Shown here piece by piece: positions 36,938-44,692 of a DNA stretch of 64,000 nt. Source of the stretch: Phenylobacterium sp. CCH9-H3. Lineage in GTDB: Bacteria; Pseudomonadota; Alphaproteobacteria; Caulobacterales; Caulobacteraceae. The number at the start of each line of letters is the position of its first letter. Positions within the stretch are counted from its first letter, which is position 1. Location of the stretch: contig NZ_LSJI01000272.1 of assembly GCF_001557235.1 (NCBI RefSeq), positions 7,061-71,060 on the forward strand, read 5' to 3'. The translations under genes were made by a program, and so were the position numbers. Under the pieces are notes generated by a model that was not told where the DNA came from, ran no database searches, and saw nothing but the letters and a program-made list of their open reading frames with translations.

Positions 36938-37683
36938 TAGAGGACCCCCGCGGTCTTGAGGTTGGAGACGAGGTCGGCAGCGGTCTCGACCTTGACGCCG
37001 GCGGAACGCTTCGGCGGCTCGGTGACCTTCAGGACCTTCAGCTTGGCGGCCGTGTCGACGCCGAGCGAGGAGAGCTCCTTCACGTCCAGCGGCTTCTTCT
37101 TGGCCTTCATGATGTTGGGCAGCGAGGCGTAGCGCGGCTCGTTGAGGCGCAGGTCGGCGGTCACGACCGCCGGCAGGTCCACGTCGAGGGTCTGCAGGCC
37201 GCCGTCGACCTCGCGGGTCACCTTGGCCTTGCCGCCTTCCACCGCGACTTCCGAAGCGAACGCCGCCTGCGGCCAGTCGAGCAGGGCCGCCAGCATCTGG
37301 CCCGTGGCGTTGTTGTCGCCATCGATGGCCTGCTTGCCCATCAGGACCAGTTCGGGGCTCTCTTCGGCCACCACGGCCTTCAGCACCTTGGCCACGGCCA
37401 GCGGCTCGAGATCCTGGTCGGTCTGGATGAGGATGGCGCGGTCGGCGCCCATGGCCAGGGCGGTCCGCAGGGTTTCCTGCGCCTGGGTCGGGCCGACGGA
37501 CACGGCGACGATCTCGGTCGCCACGCCCTTTTCCTTCAGGCGGACGGCCTCTTCGACCGCGATTTCGCAGAAGGGATTCATCGACATCTTGACGTTCGCG
37601 AGGTCGACGCCCGTCTGATCGGCCTTAACACGGGCCTTGACGTTGTAGTCGATCACCCGCTTCACCGGGACCAACACCTTCAT
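36937..37683 (-). CDS. etfB: Electron transfer flavoprotein, beta subunit
   Basis: The AMP-binding beta subunit of ETF, 248 residues. It starts [16 protein letters not shown] and has [16 protein letters not shown] and [19 protein letters not shown], all diagnostic. First gene of the etfBA operon. The 5' region has a half-match (CAAAC) to the PsrA-like operator near 37700-37715, too weak to claim. Confidence 0.96.
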   Translation of the reverse strand: MKVLVPVKRVIDYNVKARVKADQTGVDLANVKMSMNPFCEIAVEEAVRLKEKGVATEIVAVSVGPTQAQETLRTALAMGADRAILIQTDQDLEPLAVAKVLKAVVAEESPELVLMGKQAIDGDNNATGQMLAALLDWPQAAFASEVAVEGGKAKVTREVDGGLQTLDVDLPAVVTADLRLNEPRYASLPNIMKAKKKPLDVKELSSLGVDTAAKLKVLKVTEPPKRSAGVKVETAADLVSNLKTAGVL

Positions 37684-37831
37684 GGGTTGCTAGCGCCTCA
37701 AATTGTTTGCGGAAAAAAATGAGCCGGGTGGGCAATAGCGGTTCCGCCGCGCATTGCAAGCGCGCGCACGCGACTTTCGCCGCAGCGCACAAGGCTAGTC
37801 AGAGCCGGGTCTCCTTACGTAAAAGGTCGCC

Positions 37832-38134
37832 ATGAACGCCAATATCGAGCGCATGAAGCTCATCTTCCTCGGCTTCCTGGCCGTATTCGTCGCCGGTGCG
37901 ATCGGCGTTGGCGTCTGGCAGGTCGGCTGGGTGATGCCGCGCGACAAGTGCGAGAAGGAACAGCGAAAGTGGTGGGACCCGGATCAGCGGGTCTGCGCCC
38001 AGCCGGTCCTCGTGTCTGACATCACCGGGCGCGTCATCACCGATGACAAGGCCTTGGCCGAGGCGAAGAAGGCCATCGGCCGGCCGGCGGCTCCGGCCGT
38101 AAAGGGCGAGGCGACCTCTCCGGCCAAGCCTTAA
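37832..38134 (+). CDS. Hypothetical membrane-anchored protein
   Basis: A 100-residue protein with one N-terminal helix (about residues 9-30, LIFLGFLAVFVAGAIGVGVW) and a periplasmic or cytoplasmic tail containing CEKEQRKWWDPDQRVCAQP with two cysteines, then an Ala/Pro/Lys-rich end. AAAAGGTCGCC precedes the ATG. I do not recognise a family. It converges on the adenosyltransferase gene with a 4-bp overlap. Confidence 0.65.
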   Translation: MNANIERMKLIFLGFLAVFVAGAIGVGVWQVGWVMPRDKCEKEQRKWWDPDQRVCAQPVLVSDITGRVITDDKALAEAKKAIGRPAAPAVKGEATSPAKP

Positions 38135-38706
38135 CGCGTCGCGCCGGACTGCCAGAACACCTCGGCCCGGCCCTGGTCGTTGGCCCAGCGGGCGGCGACG
38201 AACAGGAAGTCGGACAGCCGGTTCAGGTAGCGTAGCGAGGGGCCGGTGACCGGCTCGCCCGCCTCGATCAGGCGCACGGCGTCCCGCTCGGCGCGGCGGC
38301 ACACGGTGCGGGCCAGGTGCAGGGCGGCGGAGGCGGGGGTCCCGCCTGGCAGGACGAACGACTTCAGGCCGGGAAGGCGGTCGTTCAGGGCGTCGATCTC
38401 GCCCTCGATGCGGACGATCTGGCTGTCCAGCACGCGGAGCACCGAGCCTTCGGCCTCGTCTGGCTTCGGCGGGGTGGCCAGGTCCGCGCCCAGGTCGAAC
38501 AGCTCATTCTGGATCCGCGCCAACATGGCGTCGAGCTCTTGGTCGGCGGCCAGGTGGACACGGGCCAGCCCGATGCAGGCGTTGGTCTCGTCGACGGCGC
38601 CATAGCTCTCGACCCGCAGGTCGGTCTTGCTGACCGTGGCGCCGGTGGCGAGGCGGGTCGTCCCGGCGTCGCCGGTGCGCGTGTAGATGCGGTTGAGGGT
38701 GACCAT
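38131..38706 (-). CDS. Cob(I)alamin adenosyltransferase, PduO type
   Basis: A 191-residue enzyme that adds the adenosyl group to cob(I)alamin, making coenzyme B12. It has the N-terminal TRTGDAGTTRLATG (ATP site), SYGAVDETNACIGLAR and the C-terminal RRAERDAV plus YLNRLSDFLFVAARW motifs. Coenzyme B12 is needed by methylmalonyl-CoA and ethylmalonyl-CoA mutases, in line with the acyl-CoA genes around it. It follows the HIG1 gene by one base. Confidence 0.93.
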   Translation of the reverse strand: MVTLNRIYTRTGDAGTTRLATGATVSKTDLRVESYGAVDETNACIGLARVHLAADQELDAMLARIQNELFDLGADLATPPKPDEAEGSVLRVLDSQIVRIEGEIDALNDRLPGLKSFVLPGGTPASAALHLARTVCRRAERDAVRLIEAGEPVTGPSLRYLNRLSDFLFVAARWANDQGRAEVFWQSGATR

Positions 38707-38707
38707 C

Positions 38708-38908
38708 TCAGCCCTGGCTGCCGCGCCACCAGACGGCCAGCATCAGCACCGCGACGGCGATCGCCTGGGTCAGGACACGCAGGCGCATGAGCTTGTTGGA
38801 CCAGGAGCGCCCGAAGTCGCCGCCACGGAATAGCGCGTAGATGCCGAGGGCAAGGACAGTACCCACCGCGGCCAGGGCGGCAAAGATGGCGTAGTCGAAT
38901 AGGTCCAT
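38708..38908 (-). CDS. HIG1 domain (twin transmembrane) protein
   Basis: A 66-residue protein with two membrane helices and the motif SNKLMRLRVLTQAIAV between them, typical of the HIG1/RCF1 family, which associates with cytochrome c oxidase. TGA-G-ATG spacing with the adenosyltransferase gene implies co-translation; the same pair is common in alphaproteobacteria, from memory. Confidence 0.87.
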   Translation of the reverse strand: MDLFDYAIFAALAAVGTVLALGIYALFRGGDFGRSWSNKLMRLRVLTQAIAVAVLMLAVWWRGSQG

Positions 38909-39148
38909 GCGGCTAGCTTAGGCCGCTGAACGGCGCTACGCCATGGGTAAGGCCTGAGTCCATTTTAAACTTGACTTTGCGGCGCGTGATCATGTTCAAC
39001 GAGCGTCGCTCCCCGCAGAACGGCGAGATTTGTTGTGCGGCGGGAAGCCTTGAGGAATAAGGGTTTGGGCTTCGCTGAGAGCGCTCCCATATGGCGTTCT
39101 CGGCGGGCTGTCTCGCGGGTCGCAATCGGTTACGCGGGCCGGGTTTGT
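38909..39148. other. Intergenic region upstream of tandem TetR genes
   Basis: With the operator cluster that follows, this gap is about 330 bp. It is less GC-rich than its surroundings. One 111-codon open frame on the minus strand has no ribosome site and no protein-like features. No RNA gene is recognised. Confidence 0.5.
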
Positions 39149-39180
39149 TGAACGTGTTCACCGCCGGTGATACCCACCGG
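39149..39180. promoter_or_regulatory. Two inverted repeats upstream of TetR gene
   Basis: TGAAC-GT-GTTCA (39149-39160) and CCGGTG-ATACC-CACCGG (39164-39180) are both perfect and lie 60-91 bp in front of the first TetR gene. Either could be the operator of one of the two repressors. Confidence 0.5.
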
Positions 39181-39200
39181 TAATCCTCCCCACCTACAAG

Positions 39201-39225
39201 TCGCCAGTTTCCCCCCAGCTGGCGA
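39201..39225 (+). promoter_or_regulatory. Stem-loop in the TetR leader
   Basis: TCGCCAG (39201-39207) pairs with CTGGCGA (39219-39225) around an 11-base C-rich loop, 14 bp before the start codon. It is a third inverted repeat in this leader, either an operator or an mRNA hairpin. Confidence 0.45.
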
Positions 39226-39239
39226 AATTCAAGAGAAGA

Positions 39240-39890
39240 ATGAAGCACATCTCCCCCACTCAGGTCGCCGTCGACACCCCGACGCGCGCCCCTACCCGCC
39301 GGGCTCTCGCCAAGCAGCAGACCCGCCTGAAGGTCCTCGCCGCCGCCCGCCGCCTGTTCAGCGAGCAGGGTTACGAAGGCGCCACCATCCGCGACATCGC
39401 CGCCGCCGCCGGCATGTCGACGGGCGCGGTTTTCGCGAATTTCACTGATAAATCAGATCTCTTCCGAGAGATCATGGTCGACGACATGGAGGCCTTGAGC
39501 GCCGCCATGCGCGACGCGGCGACCCGCGGGCGCAACGTGGAAGACGCCGTCCTGAAGATCTTCATGGCGGGCTACACCTTCTACAAGAGCCGCCTGCAGC
39601 TGGCTCGCGCCGCCTTCTCGGTGTCCTGGGACAAGGACGGCGGCCCGACCCTCCGCGGCATTTCGTCCTCCACGGCCTTCCAGGACCTGTTCGCAGAGCA
39701 GCTGAACGCCGCGGTCGAGCGCGGCGAGTTGTCGCAGGAAGCGGAGGTCAAGCTGCGGAGCCAGATGCTGTTCGACGCCTATCTGTCGAACTTCCCGCAG
39801 GCGATCTTCGAAGGCTGGAGCCTGGACGCGCTTCAGGCCCGGGCCCGCGACCAGATCCGGATCCTGCTGGCCGGGGCGCGCCGGGGCTGA
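39240..39890 (+). CDS. TetR/AcrR family regulator (first of tandem pair)
   Basis: A 216-residue regulator. The HTH is AARRLFSEQGYEGATIRDIA followed by AAGMSTGAVFANFTDKSDLF. The C-terminal ligand domain (about residues 80-216) is not recognisable to a subfamily. AGAGAAGA precedes the ATG. Only 13 bp separate it from a second TetR gene, so both are probably co-transcribed. Target genes are unknown; the adjacent acyl-CoA dehydrogenase is a candidate. Confidence 0.88.
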   Translation: MKHISPTQVAVDTPTRAPTRRALAKQQTRLKVLAAARRLFSEQGYEGATIRDIAAAAGMSTGAVFANFTDKSDLFREIMVDDMEALSAAMRDAATRGRNVEDAVLKIFMAGYTFYKSRLQLARAAFSVSWDKDGGPTLRGISSSTAFQDLFAEQLNAAVERGELSQEAEVKLRSQMLFDAYLSNFPQAIFEGWSLDALQARARDQIRILLAGARRG

Positions 39891-39903
39891 TCGCCGCGCC
39901 GCA

Positions 39904-40542
39904 ATGAAAGCCGAGGTCGGACCTCTCCCGGGCTCCGCGCCCCTGCGGCGGTCGCAAAAGGAAGCGACGCGCCAACGGGTGATCGCATCCGCCCGGGAGC
40001 TGTTCGACACCCACGGATACCAGGGCACGACGATCCGCGAGATCGCGCGCCATGCGGGCGTGTCGGTGGGCAGCGTCTTCACGACCTTCGCCTCTAAGGG
40101 AGAGATCCTCTCGGAGGTCATGCAGGCCCGGCTCGAGCCGCTGTACGCCGAGCTCGACCGGGTCATGCCCCACGTGCGCGGTTCGACCGCCGACCGCCTG
40201 CGCACCATGTTCGCCGTCCACTTCGAATTCGAAGCCCGGCACGTGCGCCTGTTCCTGTCGCACATCGCGGCGGCCTATGACTGGACGCTCCCGCCCGCGG
40301 CCCGCCCCTACGGCCGCACGCCCAGGCTCCAGGAGGTGATCCTGGAGACGCTGCAGCAAGGGCAGGAACGCGGCGAGGTGCGACCGGACGTCGACCTCCA
40401 GGACGTCGTCGACCTCCTGATGAGCGCCTACGGCTGGACCTATCGCCTGGTGATCACGAACGATGCGGACGCCAAGGTCCTGATCGCAGCGATGGATCGT
40501 CAGATCGGCCTGATCGCCGAAGGCTTCACGCCGAAGTCCTAG
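39904..40542 (+). CDS. TetR/AcrR family regulator (second of tandem pair)
   Basis: A 212-residue regulator. The HTH is SARELFDTHGYQGTTIREIA followed by RHAGVSVGSVFTTFASKGEIL. The ligand domain contains FEARHVRLFLSHIAAAYDW. It is only distantly similar to its neighbour outside the HTH, so the pair is not a recent duplication. It converges on the probable mcd gene with an 18-bp gap. Confidence 0.87.
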   Translation: MKAEVGPLPGSAPLRRSQKEATRQRVIASARELFDTHGYQGTTIREIARHAGVSVGSVFTTFASKGEILSEVMQARLEPLYAELDRVMPHVRGSTADRLRTMFAVHFEFEARHVRLFLSHIAAAYDWTLPPAARPYGRTPRLQEVILETLQQGQERGEVRPDVDLQDVVDLLMSAYGWTYRLVITNDADAKVLIAAMDRQIGLIAEGFTPKS

Positions 40543-40560
40543 CCAGGGTTCCGCCCGCGC

Positions 40561-42207
40561 CTAGTTCGCGCCTTCCAGCAGCCGCCGGGCGATGACCTGC
40601 GCCTGGATCTCGCCGGCGCCCTCGAAGATGTTGAGGATCCGCGCGTCGGCCAGGACGCGGCTGACCGGCTGTTCCACCGCAAAGCCCGTCCCGCCGTGGA
40701 TCTGGACCGCATTGTCCGCGGCCGCCCAGGCGATGCGGGCGGCGGTGAGCTTGGCCATGCCCGCCTCGAGGTCGCAGCGGCGGCCCTCGTCCTTGGCCCG
40801 CGCCGCGAACCAGGCCAGGCGGCGCGCGCCCAGGATTTCGGCCGCCATCATCGCCAGCTTGTTGGCAACGCGGGGGAAATCGGCGATCGGCCCGCCGAAC
40901 TGGCGGCGCTGAAGCGCGTAGTCGAGAGCGAGGTCGAGGGCGTTCTGCGCCACGCCGATGGCGCGGGCGGCGGTCTGGATACGGGCGCTCTCGAAGGTGG
41001 CCATCAGCTGGACGAATCCCTGGCCCTCCTGGCCGCCCAACAGGTGCGCGTGGGGAACCTCGAAGCCGTCGAAGGCGATCTCGTATTCCTTCATGCCGCG
41101 ATAGCCGATGACGCCGATCTCGCCACCGCTCATGCCCTGGGCGGGGAAAGGATCGCCGTCGGTCCCGCGGGGCTTCTCGGCCAGGAACATCGACAGGCCG
41201 CGGTGGTCCCTGCTGTTCGGATCGGTGCGGACCAGCAGGGTCATGAGATCGGCGCGGGCCGCGTGGGTGATCCAGGTCTTGGCGCCCGAGACGCGCCAGA
41301 CGTCGCCGTCCCGCACCGCGCGGGTCCGCAGGCTGCCAAGGTCCGACCCCGCCTCGGGCTCGGTGAAGACCGCGGTGGGGATGATGGTTCCCGCGGCGAT
41401 GGCCGGCAGGAACCTGGCCTTCTGCTCGGGCGTGCCGTGCGCCAGGATCAGCTCCGCGGCGATCTCTGAGCGCGTGCCCAGGGAACCCGTCCCGATCCAG
41501 CCGCGCGACAGGGCCTCGGACACGATGCACATCGCCACCTTGCCCAGGCCTGAGCCGCCCCATTCCTCGGGCGCCGTCAGACCGAAGACGCCCAGGTCCC
41601 CCAACTCCTGCAGCAGCGACAGGGGGATCAACTCGTCGCGCAGGTGCCAGCCGTGCGCGAAGGGCGCGATCTTCTCCTCGGTGAAGGCGTGGAACTGGTC
41701 GCGGACCGCTTCCAGCGTCTCGTCCAGCCCGCTGGCCTCCAGGGACGGGCGTCCGCGGGCCTGGTCCAGCAGCTCGACGATCCGAAGCTTGACCGCCTGG
41801 GTCGCTCCCGGCCGTAGCCGGCCGATCACCGGGTCCAGTCGCCCCGCGGCGACAAGGACGTCGGCGGGCCGGAAGATCTCCCCCTGGTTCATGGGAACGC
41901 CGCCGACCATCTGGCTCAGGTACTCGTGCGCCAGCAGCTGGGCGGGCAGGGCCTCGGCCTCGGTCAAGCGTCCGTCCCCCTCCAGCGCCCGGGCCCAGGC
42001 GGCCACCTGGCGCAGGGTCTCGGCATAGGCCGCGGCCCAGGCCAGGCCGTGCGCGGCGTGTTGTTCGGCGTCCAGCGCGGCGCGGTCCAGGCGTTCGTCC
42101 GCTGTCACGCGCGGGGCCACGGCGCCGGCGATCGCGGCGGCCAGGGCCCCGGCTTCATCCGCGGCGGCGTCGAGAAGATCGGTGAGGTTCGGCAGTACGA
42201 GAGTCAT
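40561..42207 (-). CDS. mcd: Acyl-CoA dehydrogenase, probable (2S)-methylsuccinyl-CoA dehydrogenase
   Basis: A 548-residue acyl-CoA dehydrogenase with an N-terminal extension of about 150 residues (HAAHGLAWAAAYAETLRQVAAW minus ends, PMNQGEIFRPADV) in front of the normal fold (AVFTEPEAGSDLGSLRTRA, VQIHGGTGFAVEQPVSR). This extension and length are characteristic of Mcd, which converts (2S)-methylsuccinyl-CoA to mesaconyl-CoA in the ethylmalonyl-CoA pathway and passes electrons to ETF. etfBA and a B12 adenosyltransferase lie within 5 kb. An uncharacterised long acyl-CoA dehydrogenase is the alternative. Confidence 0.72.
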   Translation of the reverse strand: MTLVLPNLTDLLDAAADEAGALAAAIAGAVAPRVTADERLDRAALDAEQHAAHGLAWAAAYAETLRQVAAWARALEGDGRLTEAEALPAQLLAHEYLSQMVGGVPMNQGEIFRPADVLVAAGRLDPVIGRLRPGATQAVKLRIVELLDQARGRPSLEASGLDETLEAVRDQFHAFTEEKIAPFAHGWHLRDELIPLSLLQELGDLGVFGLTAPEEWGGSGLGKVAMCIVSEALSRGWIGTGSLGTRSEIAAELILAHGTPEQKARFLPAIAAGTIIPTAVFTEPEAGSDLGSLRTRAVRDGDVWRVSGAKTWITHAARADLMTLLVRTDPNSRDHRGLSMFLAEKPRGTDGDPFPAQGMSGGEIGVIGYRGMKEYEIAFDGFEVPHAHLLGGQEGQGFVQLMATFESARIQTAARAIGVAQNALDLALDYALQRRQFGGPIADFPRVANKLAMMAAEILGARRLAWFAARAKDEGRRCDLEAGMAKLTAARIAWAAADNAVQIHGGTGFAVEQPVSRVLADARILNIFEGAGEIQAQVIARRLLEGAN

Positions 42208-42286
42208 GAGCCCCTTATGGCAGGCTTGCGTTGCGTCAGGTCAGGCCGCTTTGTGGTCGCCGACCCACAACAAGAAGGAAGCGCCC

Positions 42287-42913
42287 ATGCTCGTCGTCCA
42301 CCACCTCAATGACAGCCGCTCGCAACGCATCCTCTGGCTGCTGGAGGAACTGGGCGTCCCGTACGAGATCAAGTTCTACCAGCGCGACGCCACCACGCGC
42401 CTGGCGCCGCCCGAGCTCATCGCCATCCATCCGCTGGGCAAGTCGCCGGTGGTGACCGACGATGGGCGGACGGTCCACGAGTCCGGCGCCATCGTCGACT
42501 ACATCATCCGCCGGCACGGCGGCGGCCGCCTGGCCCCGGCCATCGGCAGCGAGGCCTACGAGACCTACAACCAATGGCTCCACTACGCGGAGGGCTCGGC
42601 CATGCTGCCGCTGATGCTGCAGCTCTACACCGGCCGCCTGGGGGAAGCCGCCGCGCCGCTGAAGCCGCGGATCGAGAGCGAGATCGCCAATCACCTGGGC
42701 TACATCGACAGCGCCCTGAAGGGCCGGACCTGGCTGGTCGACGATCAGCTCAGCGGCGCCGACATCAACCTCAGCTTCGTGGGCGAAATCGCGCTGGTGT
42801 TCGGGCGGGGCGAACAGTTCCCCAACATCAAGGCCTGGGTCGAACGCTTCCAGGCGCGCCCGGCCTACAAGGCGGCCCTGGAGAAGGGCGGGGCCTACAG
42901 CTACGCCCGCTGA
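42287..42913 (+). CDS. Glutathione S-transferase
   Basis: A 208-residue GST. The thioredoxin-like N-domain has HHLNDSRSQRILWLLEELGV with the catalytic Ser position, and the cis-Pro segment HPLGKSPVVTDDG with the following ESGAI. The C-terminal helical domain has LSGADINLSFV. The start at 42287 is preceded by AGAAGGAAGC. Class cannot be fixed; it resembles bacterial GstA-like enzymes. It abuts the convergent hydrolase without a gap. Confidence 0.9.
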   Translation: MLVVHHLNDSRSQRILWLLEELGVPYEIKFYQRDATTRLAPPELIAIHPLGKSPVVTDDGRTVHESGAIVDYIIRRHGGGRLAPAIGSEAYETYNQWLHYAEGSAMLPLMLQLYTGRLGEAAAPLKPRIESEIANHLGYIDSALKGRTWLVDDQLSGADINLSFVGEIALVFGRGEQFPNIKAWVERFQARPAYKAALEKGGAYSYAR

Positions 42914-43708
42914 TCATTCGAACGGCGGGAAGTCGTCGTCCAGCACGCCGTCGATGAAGTCGAACACCGTCGCCTTCAGCGATGCGTGCGGGATGGCCGA
43001 GAAATGGTCGACGCCCGGCAGGCTCTTGCCGGTCCCGTGGCGGAAGACCCGCGCCAGCGCCTCGGGATCGCCCGCCAGGTCGTCGCGCGCGCCGGCGACC
43101 ACCAGGACCGGCATGGGCAGTCTCTCCAGTTCGGCGGGGGTCAGGGGCGGGCTGTGGGCGGCGGTGAAGGCGGCCAGGGCCTGGCGGTCTTCGCCCTGCT
43201 CGTCGGCGAACTGGCGGAAGCTGCGCAGCAGGTCGCTTGAGATCGTCGCCGGATCGTCGGCGGCCATGGCCTCGGCCATCGCCTCCACGCCGCCCTCGCG
43301 CGGCGGGTCGAACAGCTTGCCGCCGACCCCGCCCAGCAGGAGGTTCGAGATCCGGTCCGGTGCGTCGAGCGCCATCTGCATCGCCGTCCGCGTGCCCATG
43401 GAATAGCCCAGCACGTCCACGCGCCCGACCCCCAGGTGATCCAGCAGGGCCAGGGCGTCCGCCGCCATGACGCTGCGGCCATAGTCGGCCGGATCGTGCG
43501 AACGCAGGCTCTCGCCGTGGCCGCGCTGATCCAGGGCGATGGTCCGGAAGCCCCGCCGCTCCAGGGCCGCGTACCAGCCGGTCCGCCGCCAGCCTTCGGC
43601 GCGGTTGGAGGCGAAGCCGTGAAGCAGCAGGATTGTCCGCTGGACAGGGCCGGGCGGGGCGATGTCGTCGTAGGCGAGCTCGGCGCCGTTCAGTGTGATC
43701 TTGGGCAT
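42914..43708 (-). CDS. Alpha/beta hydrolase
   Basis: A 264-residue hydrolase. It has the oxyanion segment LLLHGFASNRAEGW, DQRGHGES, the nucleophile elbow GYSMGT and the C-terminal GVDHFSAIPH with catalytic His. Such enzymes cleave esters, lactones or C-C bonds; the substrate is unknown. It lies 16 bp after the D,D-carboxypeptidase-like gene on the same strand. Confidence 0.88.
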   Translation of the reverse strand: MPKITLNGAELAYDDIAPPGPVQRTILLLHGFASNRAEGWRRTGWYAALERRGFRTIALDQRGHGESLRSHDPADYGRSVMAADALALLDHLGVGRVDVLGYSMGTRTAMQMALDAPDRISNLLLGGVGGKLFDPPREGGVEAMAEAMAADDPATISSDLLRSFRQFADEQGEDRQALAAFTAAHSPPLTPAELERLPMPVLVVAGARDDLAGDPEALARVFRHGTGKSLPGVDHFSAIPHASLKATVFDFIDGVLDDDFPPFE

Positions 43709-43724
43709 GCGGGCGACCGTAAGG

Positions 43725-44648
43725 TCAGGGCGGCTCGCCCGTCCACTCCCAGTGCCAGGGCTCGAAGGGGTAGTTCACGAAGCCGAACCGGTGCGCGTTG
43801 GCCAGGAGCCAGCGATAGGTGGCGGTGCGGGTCAGGAAGAGGCGGTTTGGGTCGGCGGTGGAGTCGGGGCCGTATCCTGGCGCCTGGCCGACATAGATGT
43901 CGGCGGCGAGACCGGTGCGGTGGGCCGAGCAGCGGGCCCGCACGATCCCGTCGCAATTGCCCTCGGCCCGGCACCTGGCGGCGTCGGCCGCCGGGCTGCG
44001 ATAGCCCGAGAAGATCGTCAGGTTGCGCGGATCGGCGGCGATCTCGGGAACTTCGGCTCGCGCGGCGGCCGCCATCCGCCGGTAGGCGTCCAGCGCCTTG
44101 GGCCGCATCCACACCTGCTTGCCGCCATAGCCCTCGTCTATCCGCGCGGCGGTGATCAGGTCGGGGGTGTCGGGGCAGGTCCCGAGCGAGGTGAAGCGGA
44201 CGAACTCGCGGCGAGCCTGCACCGCGTTCTTGAGGGCGACGAACACCGGCTCGGTCAGGACGCCGGTCGCATCCAGGTCGCGCGAAGCCTGCCAGGCGGC
44301 AAGCGCCGCCGCGAACCCCTCGCTGTCGGCCGGGCAGGCGGTCCGGATCTCGCTCTGGATCAGGGGGACATAGATCTCCCACCCGGTCTCCTGCCGGCCG
44401 AACGGCGCCCAGGCCAGGGACTGCTGCGAGATTGCGTTGGCTTGCGCGGCGGCGGCCCAACCTTCGGAGCGGCAGTCCGCGCTCACCGTCGTCGACGTCT
44501 GCCCCGCCACGTCCCCCGGTGCGCCCAGGGGTTTGCCGGACGGTGGATGGGCTGGCGAACAGCTGGTCACGCGCAGCACGAGGAGCAGCAGCAGCACGAT
44601 GGCGGCCGCCGAGGCTCCCAGGAACCGCATGACATCTCGGAGCTTCAT
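43725..44648 (-). CDS. M15 family D-alanyl-D-alanine carboxypeptidase (VanY-like)
   Basis: A 307-residue membrane-anchored peptidase. After an N-terminal anchor (FLGASAAAIVLLLLLVL) comes a long spacer and the M15 domain with FSGYRSPAADAARC, the zinc motif SAHRTGLAADIY (His, Asp) and EPWHWEW (last His). It should trim D-Ala from peptidoglycan stems in the periplasm. The start at 44648 is chosen; an ATG 6 bp upstream is equally possible. It is divergent by 44 bp from an L,D-transpeptidase gene. Confidence 0.85.
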   Translation of the reverse strand: MKLRDVMRFLGASAAAIVLLLLLVLRVTSCSPAHPPSGKPLGAPGDVAGQTSTTVSADCRSEGWAAAAQANAISQQSLAWAPFGRQETGWEIYVPLIQSEIRTACPADSEGFAAALAAWQASRDLDATGVLTEPVFVALKNAVQARREFVRFTSLGTCPDTPDLITAARIDEGYGGKQVWMRPKALDAYRRMAAAARAEVPEIAADPRNLTIFSGYRSPAADAARCRAEGNCDGIVRARCSAHRTGLAADIYVGQAPGYGPDSTADPNRLFLTRTATYRWLLANAHRFGFVNYPFEPWHWEWTGEPP

Positions 44649-44692
44649 CCACATCACCGCCAGCAATGGGCGGCTGAACGCGGAGGTCCAGC

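Noticed and set aside
35726..36940. 404-codon plus-strand frame antisense to etfA
   Set aside because: His/Asp/Gly/Arg-rich shadow; etfA on the other strand has complete family motifs.
37684..37720. PsrA-like operator upstream of etfB
   Set aside because: Only one CAAAC half is present; the other half (TGAGG) does not match.
38913..39248. 111-codon minus-strand frame upstream of the TetR genes
   Set aside because: No ribosome site, no domain; overlaps the TetR start and the inverted repeats.
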